Below are positions 45,551 through 53,641 of a stretch of DNA of 61,978 nt, one piece after another (the first letter of the stretch is position 1; every line of letters begins with the position of its first letter). Both the position numbers and the translations under genes were made by a program. Origin of the DNA: Clostridia bacterium (GTDB lineage: Bacteria; Bacillota; Clostridia; Oscillospirales; CAG-272); NCBI GenBank assembly GCA_017451485.1, contig JAFTOG010000051.1, forward strand, positions 1 to 61,978, in the 5' to 3' direction. The notes below the pieces were generated by a model. The model saw only the letters and a list, made by a program, of their open reading frames with translations. It searched no databases and had not been told where the DNA came from.

Positions 45551-45579
45551 TTGATTTTTTTTGTTGTATGTGATAAAAT
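45551..45579 (+). promoter_or_regulatory. Promoter of the DtxR-family regulator
   Basis: Plus-strand TTGATT (45551-45556), 17-base spacer, TAAAAT (45574-45579), about 25 bases before the ATG; back to back with the promoter of the candidate RNA. Confidence 0.6.
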
Positions 45580-45606
45580 AAACTAAACGAAACGGAGGTG
45601 AGCCTT

Positions 45607-45972
45607 ATGCTACTACAGGAATCGGGAGAAATGTATATAGAAACCATATATGTGCTTTCGCAGAGCTCGTCCTTTGTCCGTGCCGTAGATGTGGGAGAAA
45701 AGATGGGATTTTCGAAGCCCAGCGTAAGCCGAGCTATGGGACTCCTTAAGGACGGAGGATATATTACCGTCGACCCACACGGAGCTATCTCACTTACAAA
45801 AAAAGGGCAGGAGGTGGCTGAAAAGATGTATGAAAGACATCAGATTATCGCCTCTCTTCTTATTAAGCTTGGCGTTGACCCTGACACAGCCACAGAGGAC
45901 TCCTGCAAGATAGAGCATGTTATAAGCGATACTACCTTTGAAAAGATAAAGGAATGTGCTACAAAGCTATAA
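45607..45972 (+). CDS. DtxR/MntR family metal-dependent regulator
   Basis: A 121-residue regulator: an N-terminal winged helix (YIETIYVLSQ, then GFSKPSVSRAMGLLKDGGYI) and a short helical dimer/metal-binding domain (HQIIASLLIKLGV, EHVISDTTF) with the His and Glu expected for Mn or Fe binding; no SH3-like third domain, so it is closer to MntR than to full-length DtxR. ATG 45607 lies 8 bases after GGAGG; the GTG at 45598 is within that site. No metal transporter is adjacent. Confidence 0.88.
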   Translation: MLLQESGEMYIETIYVLSQSSSFVRAVDVGEKMGFSKPSVSRAMGLLKDGGYITVDPHGAISLTKKGQEVAEKMYERHQIIASLLIKLGVDPDTATEDSCKIEHVISDTTFEKIKECATKL

Positions 45973-45990
45973 GCAGCACAATAAATAATA

Positions 45991-46020
45991 AGCTGTTTGC
46001 AATGCAGATTGCAAACAGCT
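45991..46020 (+). terminator. Terminator of the DtxR-family gene
   Basis: AGCTGTTTGCAA and TTGCAAACAGCT form a 12-bp stem followed by TTCTTATTTT. Confidence 0.85.
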
Positions 46021-46182
46021 TTCTTATTTTCTCTTACCGATATATGATTTTATATATTTCCACTTACCGAGGGACTCGGGGGCATCTAAAAAGGGCACAT
46101 CCAGTGAGCCACAGTTTAGAGGTATTACCTCCTCCTCAATTTAACTATAGAGTCAAGTGCTTTTTGAAAAATTTGTAAAAAT

Positions 46183-46217
46183 TTTGGGCGTTGCAGTATT
46201 TCAACTCAACGCCCAAA
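46183..46217 (-). terminator. Terminator of the dCMP deaminase gene
   Basis: TTTGGGCGTTG and CAACGCCCAAA form an 11-bp stem, followed on the minus strand by ATTTTTACAAATTTTT. Confidence 0.85.
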
Positions 46218-46229
46218 GCTATATTTCGG

Positions 46230-46721
46230 TTATTTTTTTGCATCAAAGTCTATAACAAGCCTTGTGTGAGCAAATGTTGCCCTTCTATATGTAACCCCGG
46301 CATAATTAAGCATACGCTTGGAGGCTATGGTGGCGTCTGTCTTTTCATACTTGTCGGAAAGATAAACTACCTCCTTGATTCCTGCCTGGATAATAGCCTT
46401 CGCACATTCGTTACATGGGAAAAGGTCAACATATATTCTGGAGCCTGTAAGATTTTTCCCTCTTGCGTTAAGTATGGCATTAAGCTCTGCGTGTACAACA
46501 AAGGGATATTTAACCTTCGAAAACTCGCCCTCTCTTTCCCAAGGAAATTCATCATCGGGGCACCCTGCAGGAAATCCGTTATAGCCCGTGGAAAGGATAC
46601 GGTTCTCTCCGTCTACGATGCAGGCACCAACCTGTGTGCTCGGGTCCTTAGAACGCATAGAGGCAAGAAATGCTACGCCCATAAAATATTCGTCCCAGCT
46701 GATATAATCTTCTCTTTTCAT
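46230..46721 (-). CDS. dCMP deaminase family protein
   Basis: A 163-residue zinc deaminase that should convert dCMP to dUMP for thymidylate synthesis. The zinc site is visible as HAE (in VVHAELNAI) and PCNEC. A further N-terminal Cys/His segment (NGFPAGCPDDEFPWERE) is typical of dCMP deaminases and of ComEB. AAAGGAG precedes the ATG. Single-gene unit with promoter and terminator. Confidence 0.92.
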   Translation of the reverse strand: MKREDYISWDEYFMGVAFLASMRSKDPSTQVGACIVDGENRILSTGYNGFPAGCPDDEFPWEREGEFSKVKYPFVVHAELNAILNARGKNLTGSRIYVDLFPCNECAKAIIQAGIKEVVYLSDKYEKTDATIASKRMLNYAGVTYRRATFAHTRLVIDFDAKK

Positions 46722-46754
46722 AAAATCTCCTTTACAAAGAAAGCTTCTGTTTAT

Positions 46755-46783
46755 ATAATAGCATACCGTTTACACTTTTGCAA
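46755..46783 (-). promoter_or_regulatory. Promoter of the dCMP deaminase gene
   Basis: Minus-strand TTGCAA (46778-46783), 17-base spacer, TATTAT (46755-46760). Confidence 0.55.
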
Positions 46784-46860
46784 GAAAAATCGCAATACCT
46801 GACGGATAATTAATCGGTAAGGATATCTGCTCCCACAGATTAGCTCTGCAATATAAAATC

Positions 46861-47694
46861 CTATCTTGTAAAATGAAGCCTTGCATACCCACATTTTCGG
46901 CACAGCTCCTCTGATGCATAACGGTTCCTAAAGCCCTCGGCTATGGCTACGGCTCTTTCAGAGGTTACGATCTTATCAAGCTCTGTGTCAAATATATTAC
47001 CGAGAGCAATGTTCCCCTCACTGTCAAGACAGCATGGGACAACGGTGCCGTCCGCAAGTATTCCTATCTGGTCACGGAGTCCGTAGCAGAATACCCTGTC
47101 TCCATTATCGCAGGCAGTAATATCGGGCCATTCAAAACGGTCTCCGTATTCAAGATATATCCCATCCCGAAGCCTGATGCCTCTTGTGTTTTCTGCCCAT
47201 TCACCCTCTATTTCTCTTTTAAGAAGGTTTAGTGCCATTTCGTTTCTGCCACCGTCATAGCCCTTATTCCAAAGGCGAAAAACCACAATAATTCCTTTGT
47301 CCGACGCTTTTTTTGCATAGTCTGTAAGGCTACGTACATACCTTTTATAAGCTTCTTCATTACCGTCCTCAAAGCTATGGAGAGAAAGGTTTACCTTGTG
47401 CAGATTTTCAAGGAGCTCCTCCCCTCTTTTCCAAAGAAGGGTGCCGTTTGTGGTTATTATGGATTTATAGCCACTCTCCCTTGCCATTTTAAGAAATTCC
47501 GGTAAATAAGGGTGAGTGAGTGGCTCCCCCATAAGATGGTAATATATATACTCCGTATAGCCCTTAAGCCTCTCAAGCACCAGGGCAAATTCCTCTCTGC
47601 TCATTCTTTTCGGTGCCCTTTTATGCCCGTGACAGAAGGAGCAATTCATATTACAAATATTTGTTATTTCTATATATGCCTTTTTGTACATCAT
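46861..47694 (-). CDS. Radical SAM protein with SPASM-like C terminus
   Basis: A 277-residue radical SAM enzyme. The 4Fe-4S motif is CNMNCSFC (C14, C18, C21), followed by the GEPL segment of the SAM site (MGEPLTHP) and by C-terminal Cys residues (VPCCLDSEGN and CRKCGY) that resemble the auxiliary cluster of SPASM proteins, which modify peptides or proteins. No precursor peptide was identified nearby; the nearest small frame is an ASCH-like remnant. Substrate unknown. Confidence 0.87.
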   Translation of the reverse strand: MMYKKAYIEITNICNMNCSFCHGHKRAPKRMSREEFALVLERLKGYTEYIYYHLMGEPLTHPYLPEFLKMARESGYKSIITTNGTLLWKRGEELLENLHKVNLSLHSFEDGNEEAYKRYVRSLTDYAKKASDKGIIVVFRLWNKGYDGGRNEMALNLLKREIEGEWAENTRGIRLRDGIYLEYGDRFEWPDITACDNGDRVFCYGLRDQIGILADGTVVPCCLDSEGNIALGNIFDTELDKIVTSERAVAIAEGFRNRYASEELCRKCGYARLHFTR

Positions 47695-47714
47695 ATTCCC
47701 CTGATTAAAGATTT

Positions 47715-47792
47715 TTACAAAAGCTCAATTGTCTTTATTCCGTTTTTTAATTTTATAAAGCGAAGCTCGTTAAGAGTCATTTTATGAAGCAT
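47715..47792 (-). pseudogene. ASCH-domain N-terminal remnant
   Basis: ATG 47790-47792 follows GAGGAG and opens a 25-codon frame reading MTLNELRFIKLKNGIKTIEL after four residues. This matches the start of ASCH-domain proteins (typically MxLNxxPFxxIKxGxKTIELR) but stops right where the conserved Arg is expected; no continuation is found in any frame before the radical SAM gene 20 bases on. It is probably the leftover of a deleted gene, less likely a real micro-protein. Confidence 0.45.
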
Positions 47793-47806
47793 ATGGTCTC
47801 CTCACT

Positions 47807-48496
47807 TTACAATTTAACAAGTGTATTATCGCAAAAGGTATATATGTCTTCTTTTTTGAACCCGAATGCGGATTTTTGTGTGCTTATATGGGGTTCAAAA
47901 GTAAAAGCCTCCACAGAGGATAATTTTTCTCTGTTTCCCTTTTCTATATAAATTCTGTCATTTTTATTTTTTACTATGGAGTGACCGAGATTACCAAGAA
48001 AGTCAAGATTTACATATCCTAATATTTTTATTTCATTGTTTATATAATGGAAAAGCTCCTCAAAGGTGGTATCGGTATTTACAAAGCTATGCATAGCCTC
48101 GTGCAGGTGTTCCTCTGCTTCAAGTCCTCTTTTCCATTCGATATTTTGAATACAATCTATATCCGTGACCACATATCCGTTTTCCACAATTAAGGTTCTT
48201 GCATAGTCGCCCCATACAGAGTCCCTTTGCGGACTTAAATCAATGGTAATAATATCATTATGCTTTATTTGTCTGTCATCGGTTTTGTACTCCCGTCCCG
48301 ATACCGAAGCTGCGGTCCCATCTCCCGAGAAGATAAAAGCTCCCACATCCCAATACCAAAAGGAATCTGCACCGTGAGATAGCATATATTCCTCACATAA
48401 TCCTCTGAGCTCAATCAGTGTCATTCCGGATACAATAATTTTCGAAGCATATTCCATAGTATCACGGCTCAAGTCCTGCATTTGACGGATAGTCAT
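47807..48496 (-). CDS. M24 family metallopeptidase-like protein
   Basis: A 229-residue creatinase/aminopeptidase-fold protein. Metal ligand positions of the family appear in order: Asp in IDLSPQRDSVWGDYA (two Asp), His in NLGHSI, Glu in FTFEPHI and Glu in FKKEDIY. It is distinct from map at 30 kb and resembles Xaa-Pro-type M24 proteins lacking the N-terminal domain. The start is ATG 48494-48496 with AAAGGAG; the frame is open much further, but that part overlaps the next gene. It overlaps the four-helix gene stop by 4 bases. Confidence 0.85.
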   Translation of the reverse strand: MTIRQMQDLSRDTMEYASKIIVSGMTLIELRGLCEEYMLSHGADSFWYWDVGAFIFSGDGTAASVSGREYKTDDRQIKHNDIITIDLSPQRDSVWGDYARTLIVENGYVVTDIDCIQNIEWKRGLEAEEHLHEAMHSFVNTDTTFEELFHYINNEIKILGYVNLDFLGNLGHSIVKNKNDRIYIEKGNREKLSSVEAFTFEPHISTQKSAFGFKKEDIYTFCDNTLVKL

Positions 48497-48807
48497 AGAT
48501 TCTCCTTTGATGTGTTTACAGATGTTACTAAAATTCGTCTTATCTCTCCGCAAAGGTGCAATAATACTTTTATTTCTTTCTGATCCACTATATTCGCATT
48601 TGCAAAAAGCTCTAACCAATACTCGGTTTCGTAGCACTCCTTTAAGGCAATTTGAAGCTTAGAAATAAAATCAAGCTTACTTTGTGCATAATCGGCTTCT
48701 CGTATGTTAGCACCAATACTTGTTGACGATCTTTCAAATTGATTTTTCAGGGAATAGTGACCTTCGATTTTGCTTGTGAATTTTAAAGTCTTTACAGTGA
48801 GATTCAT
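48493..48807 (-). CDS. Four-helix-bundle protein (23S rRNA intervening-sequence family)
   Basis: A 104-residue member of the family often encoded in rRNA intervening sequences (TIGR02436-like): SSTSIGANIREADYAQSK and LQIALKECYETEYWLELF are the hallmark. The annotated ATG leaves the first helix short; eleven further codons upstream (reading KRENKLASLS after an ATT at 48838-48840) look like the normal N terminus and lie right after AAGGAG. Function of the family is unknown; here it is coupled to the M24 gene. Confidence 0.85.
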   Translation of the reverse strand: MNLTVKTLKFTSKIEGHYSLKNQFERSSTSIGANIREADYAQSKLDFISKLQIALKECYETEYWLELFANANIVDQKEIKVLLHLCGEIRRILVTSVNTSKENL

Positions 48808-48851
48808 GGATAATGAAGCTAACTTATTTTCCCTCTTAATTTCTCCTTTTT

Positions 48852-48946
48852 AGTGAAATCTCGCCAAGGATTACTTGGCGAGATGAAGTCACTATGTGAT
48901 GAAGTCCGAAAGCCGGATGAAATCGAAACCTGTGTTTTCGGTTAAA
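48852..48946. repeat. Modular palindromic array 3
   Basis: Plus-strand hairpins separated by the spacer RTGAARTC: CTCGCCAAG/CTTGGCGAG (48860-48882, 9 bp), TCAC/GTGA (48889-48899), TCCG/CGGA (48905-48917) and CGAAA/TTTCG (48924-48940). The spacers GTGAAATC, ATGAAGTC, ATGAAGTC and ATGAAATC match those of array 1. It lies between the GMP synthase and the four-helix gene; 48947-49040 shows no gene. Confidence 0.7.
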
Positions 48947-49049
48947 TTAAATCCACCATTGTCCGCTTTATCTATGGAGTCTACGAAAAAAACGGTATCA
49001 AAATGGTATCACCGATACTACCCCAAAAGCACACTTTTTTGTTCGATTA

Positions 49050-49077
49050 ATTATACCATAAAGCTGAATAAGCACAA
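49050..49077 (-). promoter_or_regulatory. Possible promoter of the four-helix/M24 unit
   Basis: Minus-strand TTGTGC (49072-49077), 16-base spacer, TATAAT (49050-49055). The -35 box is weak. Confidence 0.4.
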
Positions 49078-49149
49078 GAGGTTTATGGCAATATCATCAA
49101 AGAATGATTAAATAACGGATTGCTTATCACGCAGAGAAAATTTTGACCT

Positions 49150-50130
49150 TTATTCCCACTCGATGGTGCCGATAGGCTTGGGTGTGAGATCAAGGAGAAC
49201 ACGGTTAATTCCCTCTACCTCGTGGGTTATACGGTCTGTGATCTTGTGGAGCACGGAATAGGGAATCTCCTCAATGGTTGCGGACATAGCATCCTTTGTG
49301 TTTACGGCACGAATGATTGCAGGCCAGCCCTCATATCTCTTATTATCTCTTACGCCAACACTCTTAAAATCGGGAACTGCGATAAAATACTGCCATACCT
49401 TCTCAGCAAGTCCACAGTTATCAAATTCCTCACGGAGAATAGCATCTGCCTCACGGAGAGCATGGAGCCTATCTCTTGTGATTGCACCGAGGCAACGAAC
49501 ACCGAGGCCGGGACCGGGGAAGGGCTGACGGTAAACCATAGCATGGGGGAGACCAAGAGCCTCACCAACTACTCTGACCTCGTCCTTGTAAAGGAGCTTA
49601 ACGGGTTCTACAAGCTCAAACTGCATATCCTCGGGAAGACCGCCAACATTGTGATGAGCCTTAACACCGTCGGATTCAAGAATATCGGGGTAAATAGTAC
49701 CCTGAGCAAGGAAGGAAATACCCTCAAGCTTAGAGGCCTCCTCGTCAAACACCTTGATGAACTCTCCACCAATTATCTTTCTCTTTTTCTCAGGCTCGGA
49801 AACGCCCTTGAGAAGGTCGAGGAAACGGTCTGTAGCGTCAATATAGATAAGGTTGGCATCGAGCTCCTTACCGAAAATCTCTACAACCTGCTCACTCTCA
49901 CCCTTACGCATAAGACCGTGATTTACATGCACACATACAAGCTGTCTGCCGATAGCCTTAATAAGGAGAGCAGCAACAACGGAGGAGTCAACTCCACCGG
50001 AAAGAGCAAGAAGCACCTTTTTGTCGCCAACCTGAGCACGAATCTCAGCAACCTGCTCGTCAATGAACTTGTTAGCAAGGTCAAAATCAGTAATACGTTT
50101 CATAGAATCGGGTCTGATGTTTGAATTCAT
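49150..50130 (-). CDS. guaA: GMP synthase, ATP-pyrophosphatase subunit (no glutaminase domain)
   Basis: Aminates XMP to GMP. The 326-residue protein has the PP-loop SGGVDSS (44-50) and the C-terminal dimerisation domain ending PKPIGTIEWE. The about 190-residue class I glutamine amidotransferase domain that normally precedes it in bacterial GuaA is absent: the ATG at 50130 is preceded by a promoter and no related frame is found upstream. It must use free ammonia or a separate glutaminase subunit (as in the two-subunit archaeal enzyme) encoded elsewhere. Confidence 0.93.
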   Translation of the reverse strand: MNSNIRPDSMKRITDFDLANKFIDEQVAEIRAQVGDKKVLLALSGGVDSSVVAALLIKAIGRQLVCVHVNHGLMRKGESEQVVEIFGKELDANLIYIDATDRFLDLLKGVSEPEKKRKIIGGEFIKVFDEEASKLEGISFLAQGTIYPDILESDGVKAHHNVGGLPEDMQFELVEPVKLLYKDEVRVVGEALGLPHAMVYRQPFPGPGLGVRCLGAITRDRLHALREADAILREEFDNCGLAEKVWQYFIAVPDFKSVGVRDNKRYEGWPAIIRAVNTKDAMSATIEEIPYSVLHKITDRITHEVEGINRVLLDLTPKPIGTIEWE

Positions 50131-50187
50131 AATAATACCCCCAAAATGTATAATAAGGATTGAATTTGTCGAATTTTTAACAATAAT

Positions 50188-50217
50188 ATTATATATCTAT
50201 TATCCCCCTCTTGTCAA
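50188..50217 (-). promoter_or_regulatory. Promoter of guaA
   Basis: Minus-strand TTGACA (50212-50217), 18-base spacer, TATAAT (50188-50193), about 60 bases before the ATG. It confirms that no upstream glutaminase domain is part of this gene. Confidence 0.7.
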
Positions 50218-50310
50218 GAAAAATCGTTTATATGGTTATACATAATTTTAAAAAAACTTAAAATTTTTTTTGTATAACATTTTAAAATACATCATTTTAA
50301 TATTTTTCTA

Positions 50311-50339
50311 TTGACAACACAGAGCCAATGTAATAAAAT
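50311..50339 (+). promoter_or_regulatory. Sigma-A promoter of the FMN riboswitch/ribU unit
   Basis: Plus-strand TTGACA (50311-50316), 17-base spacer, TAAAAT (50334-50339), start near 50346 just before the riboswitch. Confidence 0.8.
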
Positions 50340-50354
50340 ATTATTAATAAAATA

Positions 50355-50459
50355 GGTTTCAGGGCAGGGTGAAATTCCCGATCGGCGGTAGAGTCCGCAA
50401 GCGAAAGCAGAACCGTTGCAATTACGGTACCGGCAGTTAAAGTCTGATATGAAGAAATC
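50355..50459 (+). promoter_or_regulatory. FMN riboswitch (RFN element)
   Basis: The conserved blocks are all there: AGGGCAGGGTGAAATTCCC, GATCGGCGGTAGAGTCCGC, CGGTACCGGCAGTTAAAG and TCTGAT, with a closing P1 of GGTTTC (50355-50360) and GAAATC (50454-50459). Bound FMN should favour the terminator that follows and so turn ribU off when flavin is plentiful. Confidence 0.95.
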
Positions 50460-50474
50460 ATTTTTCATTTCTTT

Positions 50475-50497
50475 GCCCTGCATGGGCTTTTTTTATT
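50475..50497 (+). terminator. Expression-platform terminator of the FMN riboswitch
   Basis: GCCC-TGCAT-GGGC (50475-50487) is followed by TTTTTTTATT. The upstream ATTTCTTT (50467-50474) can pair with the 3' strand of P1 (AAGAAAT, 50452-50458), offering the alternative fold. Confidence 0.7.
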
Positions 50498-50543
50498 GCT
50501 TTAACAGGCTTTCCCTGTTCAATTATTACTTTCCGAGGTGCTT

Positions 50544-51191
50544 ATGAACTCAAAAACAAAAAAGCTGGCACTCCTTGGCATGTTCAGTGCCTTTGCCTAT
50601 ATTCTTACCGTTATTACAAGAATACCTATATCCAGCGTTCCCTTTCTCCAATACGACCCAAAGGACTTTATTATTGTAATTTTAGGCTTTATTATGGGAC
50701 CCGTACCCGCTATGGGAGTAACAGCTGTGGTATGCCTTATTGAGGCTGTTACAATATCCTCAACAGGTCTTATCGGCTTTGTAATGAATGTTATATCCAC
50801 AGCATCCTTTGCCTGCGTGGCATCCCTTATTTACAAGAAAAAGCGTACACTGGGTGGTGCAATTTTCGGTCTTGTAATCGGTGTTATAACAATGTGTGGT
50901 ATAATGCTACTGTGGAATTACCTTATTACACCCTTATATATGTCCCTTGACAGAGATATTATAAAATCAATGCTGCTACCCGTATTTCTCCCATTTAACT
51001 TAATCAAAGGCAGTATAAATGCTGCCCTTGCCATGCTTCTTTATAAGCCCGTGGTAAAGGCACTTAAAACAACCAAGCTGGTGGAGGGAGTCGAAAGAAA
51101 AAACGATGTAAAAATCTCGGTTATTGCCGTTTGTATCCTCGTGCTGGCATCCTGCGTACTCGGTATTCTCATCATTAAAGGAATTATATAG
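50544..51191 (+). CDS. ribU: Riboflavin ECF transporter S component RibU
   Basis: A 215-residue, six-helix membrane protein that binds riboflavin and works with the shared EcfA/A'/T module (not in the window). The family pattern LALLGMFSAFAYILT near the N terminus and FLQYDPKDFIIVILGF (the riboflavin-specific DPKD loop) are clear. The FMN riboswitch upstream confirms the substrate. ATG 50544 is preferred over GTG 50538, which overlaps the CGAGG site. Confidence 0.95.
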   Translation: MNSKTKKLALLGMFSAFAYILTVITRIPISSVPFLQYDPKDFIIVILGFIMGPVPAMGVTAVVCLIEAVTISSTGLIGFVMNVISTASFACVASLIYKKKRTLGGAIFGLVIGVITMCGIMLLWNYLITPLYMSLDRDIIKSMLLPVFLPFNLIKGSINAALAMLLYKPVVKALKTTKLVEGVERKNDVKISVIAVCILVLASCVLGILIIKGII

Positions 51192-51193
51192 CT

Positions 51194-52081
51194 ATGGAAA
51201 AGATAACAGCAAAAGTAACCGATACAGGCGTACCCTATGTACACCTGACAAACATACCCAAAATAGATATTTTCAAGACCTTTGACTGTGGGCAGTGCTT
51301 TCGCTTTGACCCTGTACAAATGTACGGTAACGAATATGAATACGGTGGAGTTGCCTACGGAAAATATGTGGTTTTTGCACAAAATTCCCCATACGAGTTG
51401 AAAATTTACGGTACAACACCTGAGGAATACGATTTCCTCTGGCGTTCCTATCTTGCCCTTGATACGGACTATGAGGATATAAACAATTGCATTATTTCAG
51501 TAACAAAATCCCATCATATGGAAAGGGCTGTTTTATACGGTGACGGAATAAGGATCCTCAGGCAAGAGCCCTGGGAGGCTGTCTGCTCCTTTATCATATC
51601 TCAGAACAACAATATACCGAGAATAAAAAAGATAATTTCAGCTCTTTGCGAAAGGTACGGTGCCCCCATTGTCTGTGGAAAAAATACATATTACGCCTTT
51701 CCCGATGCCTCCACGCTTTTCGAGGCGGGAGAGGAGGCTATATTTGCCTTGAAAACAGGCTTTCGTGCCAAGTACATAATAGATGCGTCAAGAAGCGTAT
51801 CAACCAATGAAACCGACCTTAGTGCCATAATAAAAGAGGAAAGCTTCGACACCTGTGTGGACATTTTATGTAAAATCAAGGGTGTGGGCTTAAAGGTTGC
51901 CTCCTGTGCCCTGCTCTTCGGCTTTGGAAAAACAGAGGCGTTTCCTATTGATGTATGGATGAGGCGTGCCCTTGAAAAATACTTCCCGGACGGTATAGAT
52001 ATCAAGGCTCTTGGCAAGAGTGCAGGTATTGCTCAGCAGTATCTGTTCTATTATGAGAGGTACAACAAGGATGAAATATAA
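51194..52081 (+). CDS. 8-oxoguanine DNA glycosylase (OGG1 family)
   Basis: A 295-residue base-excision repair enzyme. The N-terminal domain starts with FKTFDCGQCFRF as in OGG1, and the helix-hairpin-helix-GPD region reads KIKGVGLKVASC with the catalytic Lys, followed by the Asp in PIDVWM. It begins 3 bases after ribU, so it is in the FMN-controlled unit by position; no functional link is known. Confidence 0.93.
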   Translation: MEKITAKVTDTGVPYVHLTNIPKIDIFKTFDCGQCFRFDPVQMYGNEYEYGGVAYGKYVVFAQNSPYELKIYGTTPEEYDFLWRSYLALDTDYEDINNCIISVTKSHHMERAVLYGDGIRILRQEPWEAVCSFIISQNNNIPRIKKIISALCERYGAPIVCGKNTYYAFPDASTLFEAGEEAIFALKTGFRAKYIIDASRSVSTNETDLSAIIKEESFDTCVDILCKIKGVGLKVASCALLFGFGKTEAFPIDVWMRRALEKYFPDGIDIKALGKSAGIAQQYLFYYERYNKDEI

Positions 52082-52877
52082 GCTCAATAATAAAACCGTT
52101 ATAATCACCGGTGCCTCCTCGGGTATTGGCAAGACCCTTGCATTCAAGCTGATTCGTGACTACGGCTGTACGGTTATAGCCATAGCAAGAAACGAGAAGA
52201 GGCTAACCCTTGCAAGGAATGAGCTTGGGGACCTGTCGGACAGATACATAATCCGTCCCTTTGATGTATCCTGCAAGGAAAAATGGACAGAATTAGCCTG
52301 TGAGCTTGAAAATACAGACACTCCATGCCATATTTTGATAAATTGTGCAGGTGTTCTTCCTAAATTCAGAGCAGGACAGACAAGCGAGGAGACACGGAAA
52401 ATATTTGACATAAACTTTTTCTCCCAGGTGTACTCCTGCGAGGCACTCACTCCCATTCTTGAAAAAACCGGAGACGGAGCTATCATCAATGTGTCAAGCT
52501 CCTCTGCCCTCTGCCCCTTTGCAGGTGTGAGTGCTTATACAGCCTCCAAGGTTGCATCGGAGAGATATACAGCCTCCCTTGCCTGTGAGAGTAAAATGCT
52601 TATTTGCTGTGTGCTACCCGGGTTTATAAAAACCGATATAATGAAAAATCAGGGAGCAAGTGAAAAAGAGTCCCGACTCTTTAACAAAATCTGCTCCGAC
52701 CCCGAAAAAAGTGTACGCAAAATGCTCCGTCGCATAAGACGGAGAAAATCCCGTATTATAGTGGGGGCTGATGCCCACCTTATGAATTTTATGTTCAAGC
52801 TTTTCCCCAAAAAGGCTCCGAGAATCATAACCTGGTTTTTGAAGAAAACAAAGCTTGAAATATTCAAGGAAATATAA
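52071..52877 (+). CDS. Short-chain dehydrogenase/reductase
   Basis: A 268-residue NAD(P)-dependent oxidoreductase with a Rossmann fold: TGASSGIG (cofactor loop), NCAGVLP, the catalytic Ser region INVSSSSA and YTASK. The C terminus is basic with a short hydrophobic/amphipathic end. ATG 52071 starts MKYKLNNKTVIITGA and overlaps the glycosylase gene by 11 bases; the longer frame to 52011 is inside that gene. Substrate unknown. Confidence 0.9.
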   Translation: MKYKLNNKTVIITGASSGIGKTLAFKLIRDYGCTVIAIARNEKRLTLARNELGDLSDRYIIRPFDVSCKEKWTELACELENTDTPCHILINCAGVLPKFRAGQTSEETRKIFDINFFSQVYSCEALTPILEKTGDGAIINVSSSSALCPFAGVSAYTASKVASERYTASLACESKMLICCVLPGFIKTDIMKNQGASEKESRLFNKICSDPEKSVRKMLRRIRRRKSRIIVGADAHLMNFMFKLFPKKAPRIITWFLKKTKLEIFKEI

Positions 52878-52902
52878 AAGGACGAGAAATTCTCGTCCTT
52901 TT
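52876..52902. terminator. Bidirectional terminator between the SDR and DUF554 genes
   Basis: AAAAGGACGAGAA and TTCTCGTCCTTTT form a near-perfect 13-bp arm pair between two convergent genes. Confidence 0.88.
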
Positions 52903-52906
52903 GATT

Positions 52907-53641
52907 TTACATAAACAGGCAAAGAAGCAGGGGGATAAAAATTGCCGGCAAAAGATTTGCCACCTTGATTTTGGTAACTCCTATCATATTTAAGCCTATG
53001 GCAAAGATTATCAGCGAGCCTGATGCAGTCATCTGTGCCATTACATAATCGGAAATAAACCCACTTACCGCATCGGCACAAAGCTCAATTGCTCCCTGGT
53101 ATATGAACACACATATTGCGGAAAGTGCTGTACCTATACCAAGGGTTGCCCCGAATACGATGGAGCTGATTGTGTCAAGGGTCGCCTTTGCATATAGAGT
53201 GGATTGTTCTGTGCCTCCCGAAAGACCGCTTTCTATAGCTCCCGTAATTGCCATAGCCCCTACGCAGAAAAGAATGGTGGCAGACACAAAGGATTTTGCA
53301 AGTCCCCTCTCGCTTACTATTTCGTTTCCGTCCCCGTCGTATTTCTTTTTAGTCAGCTTTCTCTCTACGAAGGCACCGAGGGTATTAAGATGCTTATCTA
53401 TATCTATAAGCTCTCCTATAAGAGTTCCTATAACTATAGAAAGTATAAGCACCAGGGTGTTCTGATTTTTGAAGGCTCCCTCTATACCTATGTAAATGAC
53501 GCAAAGTCCCACAGCCTTCATAAGCTTATCCGGTATGGCAGCGAGTCTTTTACTTTTCTTAAGAATATTCGTTATAAGCACCCCGATAAGAGCACCTACA
53601 ACAATACCCACAGAGTTTACAATAGTTCCCAAAAGTATCAT
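52907..53641 (-). CDS. DUF554 family membrane protein
   Basis: A 244-residue protein of the DUF554 (YqgA/YdfK) family with about seven membrane helices. The N-terminal GTIVNSVGIVVGALIG, the IGTLIGELIDID segment and the ending LLPAIFIPLL are typical. A transport function has been proposed for the family, but the substrate is unknown. It overlaps the rsmA stop by 4 bases. Confidence 0.9.
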   Translation of the reverse strand: MILLGTIVNSVGIVVGALIGVLITNILKKSKRLAAIPDKLMKAVGLCVIYIGIEGAFKNQNTLVLILSIVIGTLIGELIDIDKHLNTLGAFVERKLTKKKYDGDGNEIVSERGLAKSFVSATILFCVGAMAITGAIESGLSGGTEQSTLYAKATLDTISSIVFGATLGIGTALSAICVFIYQGAIELCADAVSGFISDYVMAQMTASGSLIIFAIGLNMIGVTKIKVANLLPAIFIPLLLCLFM

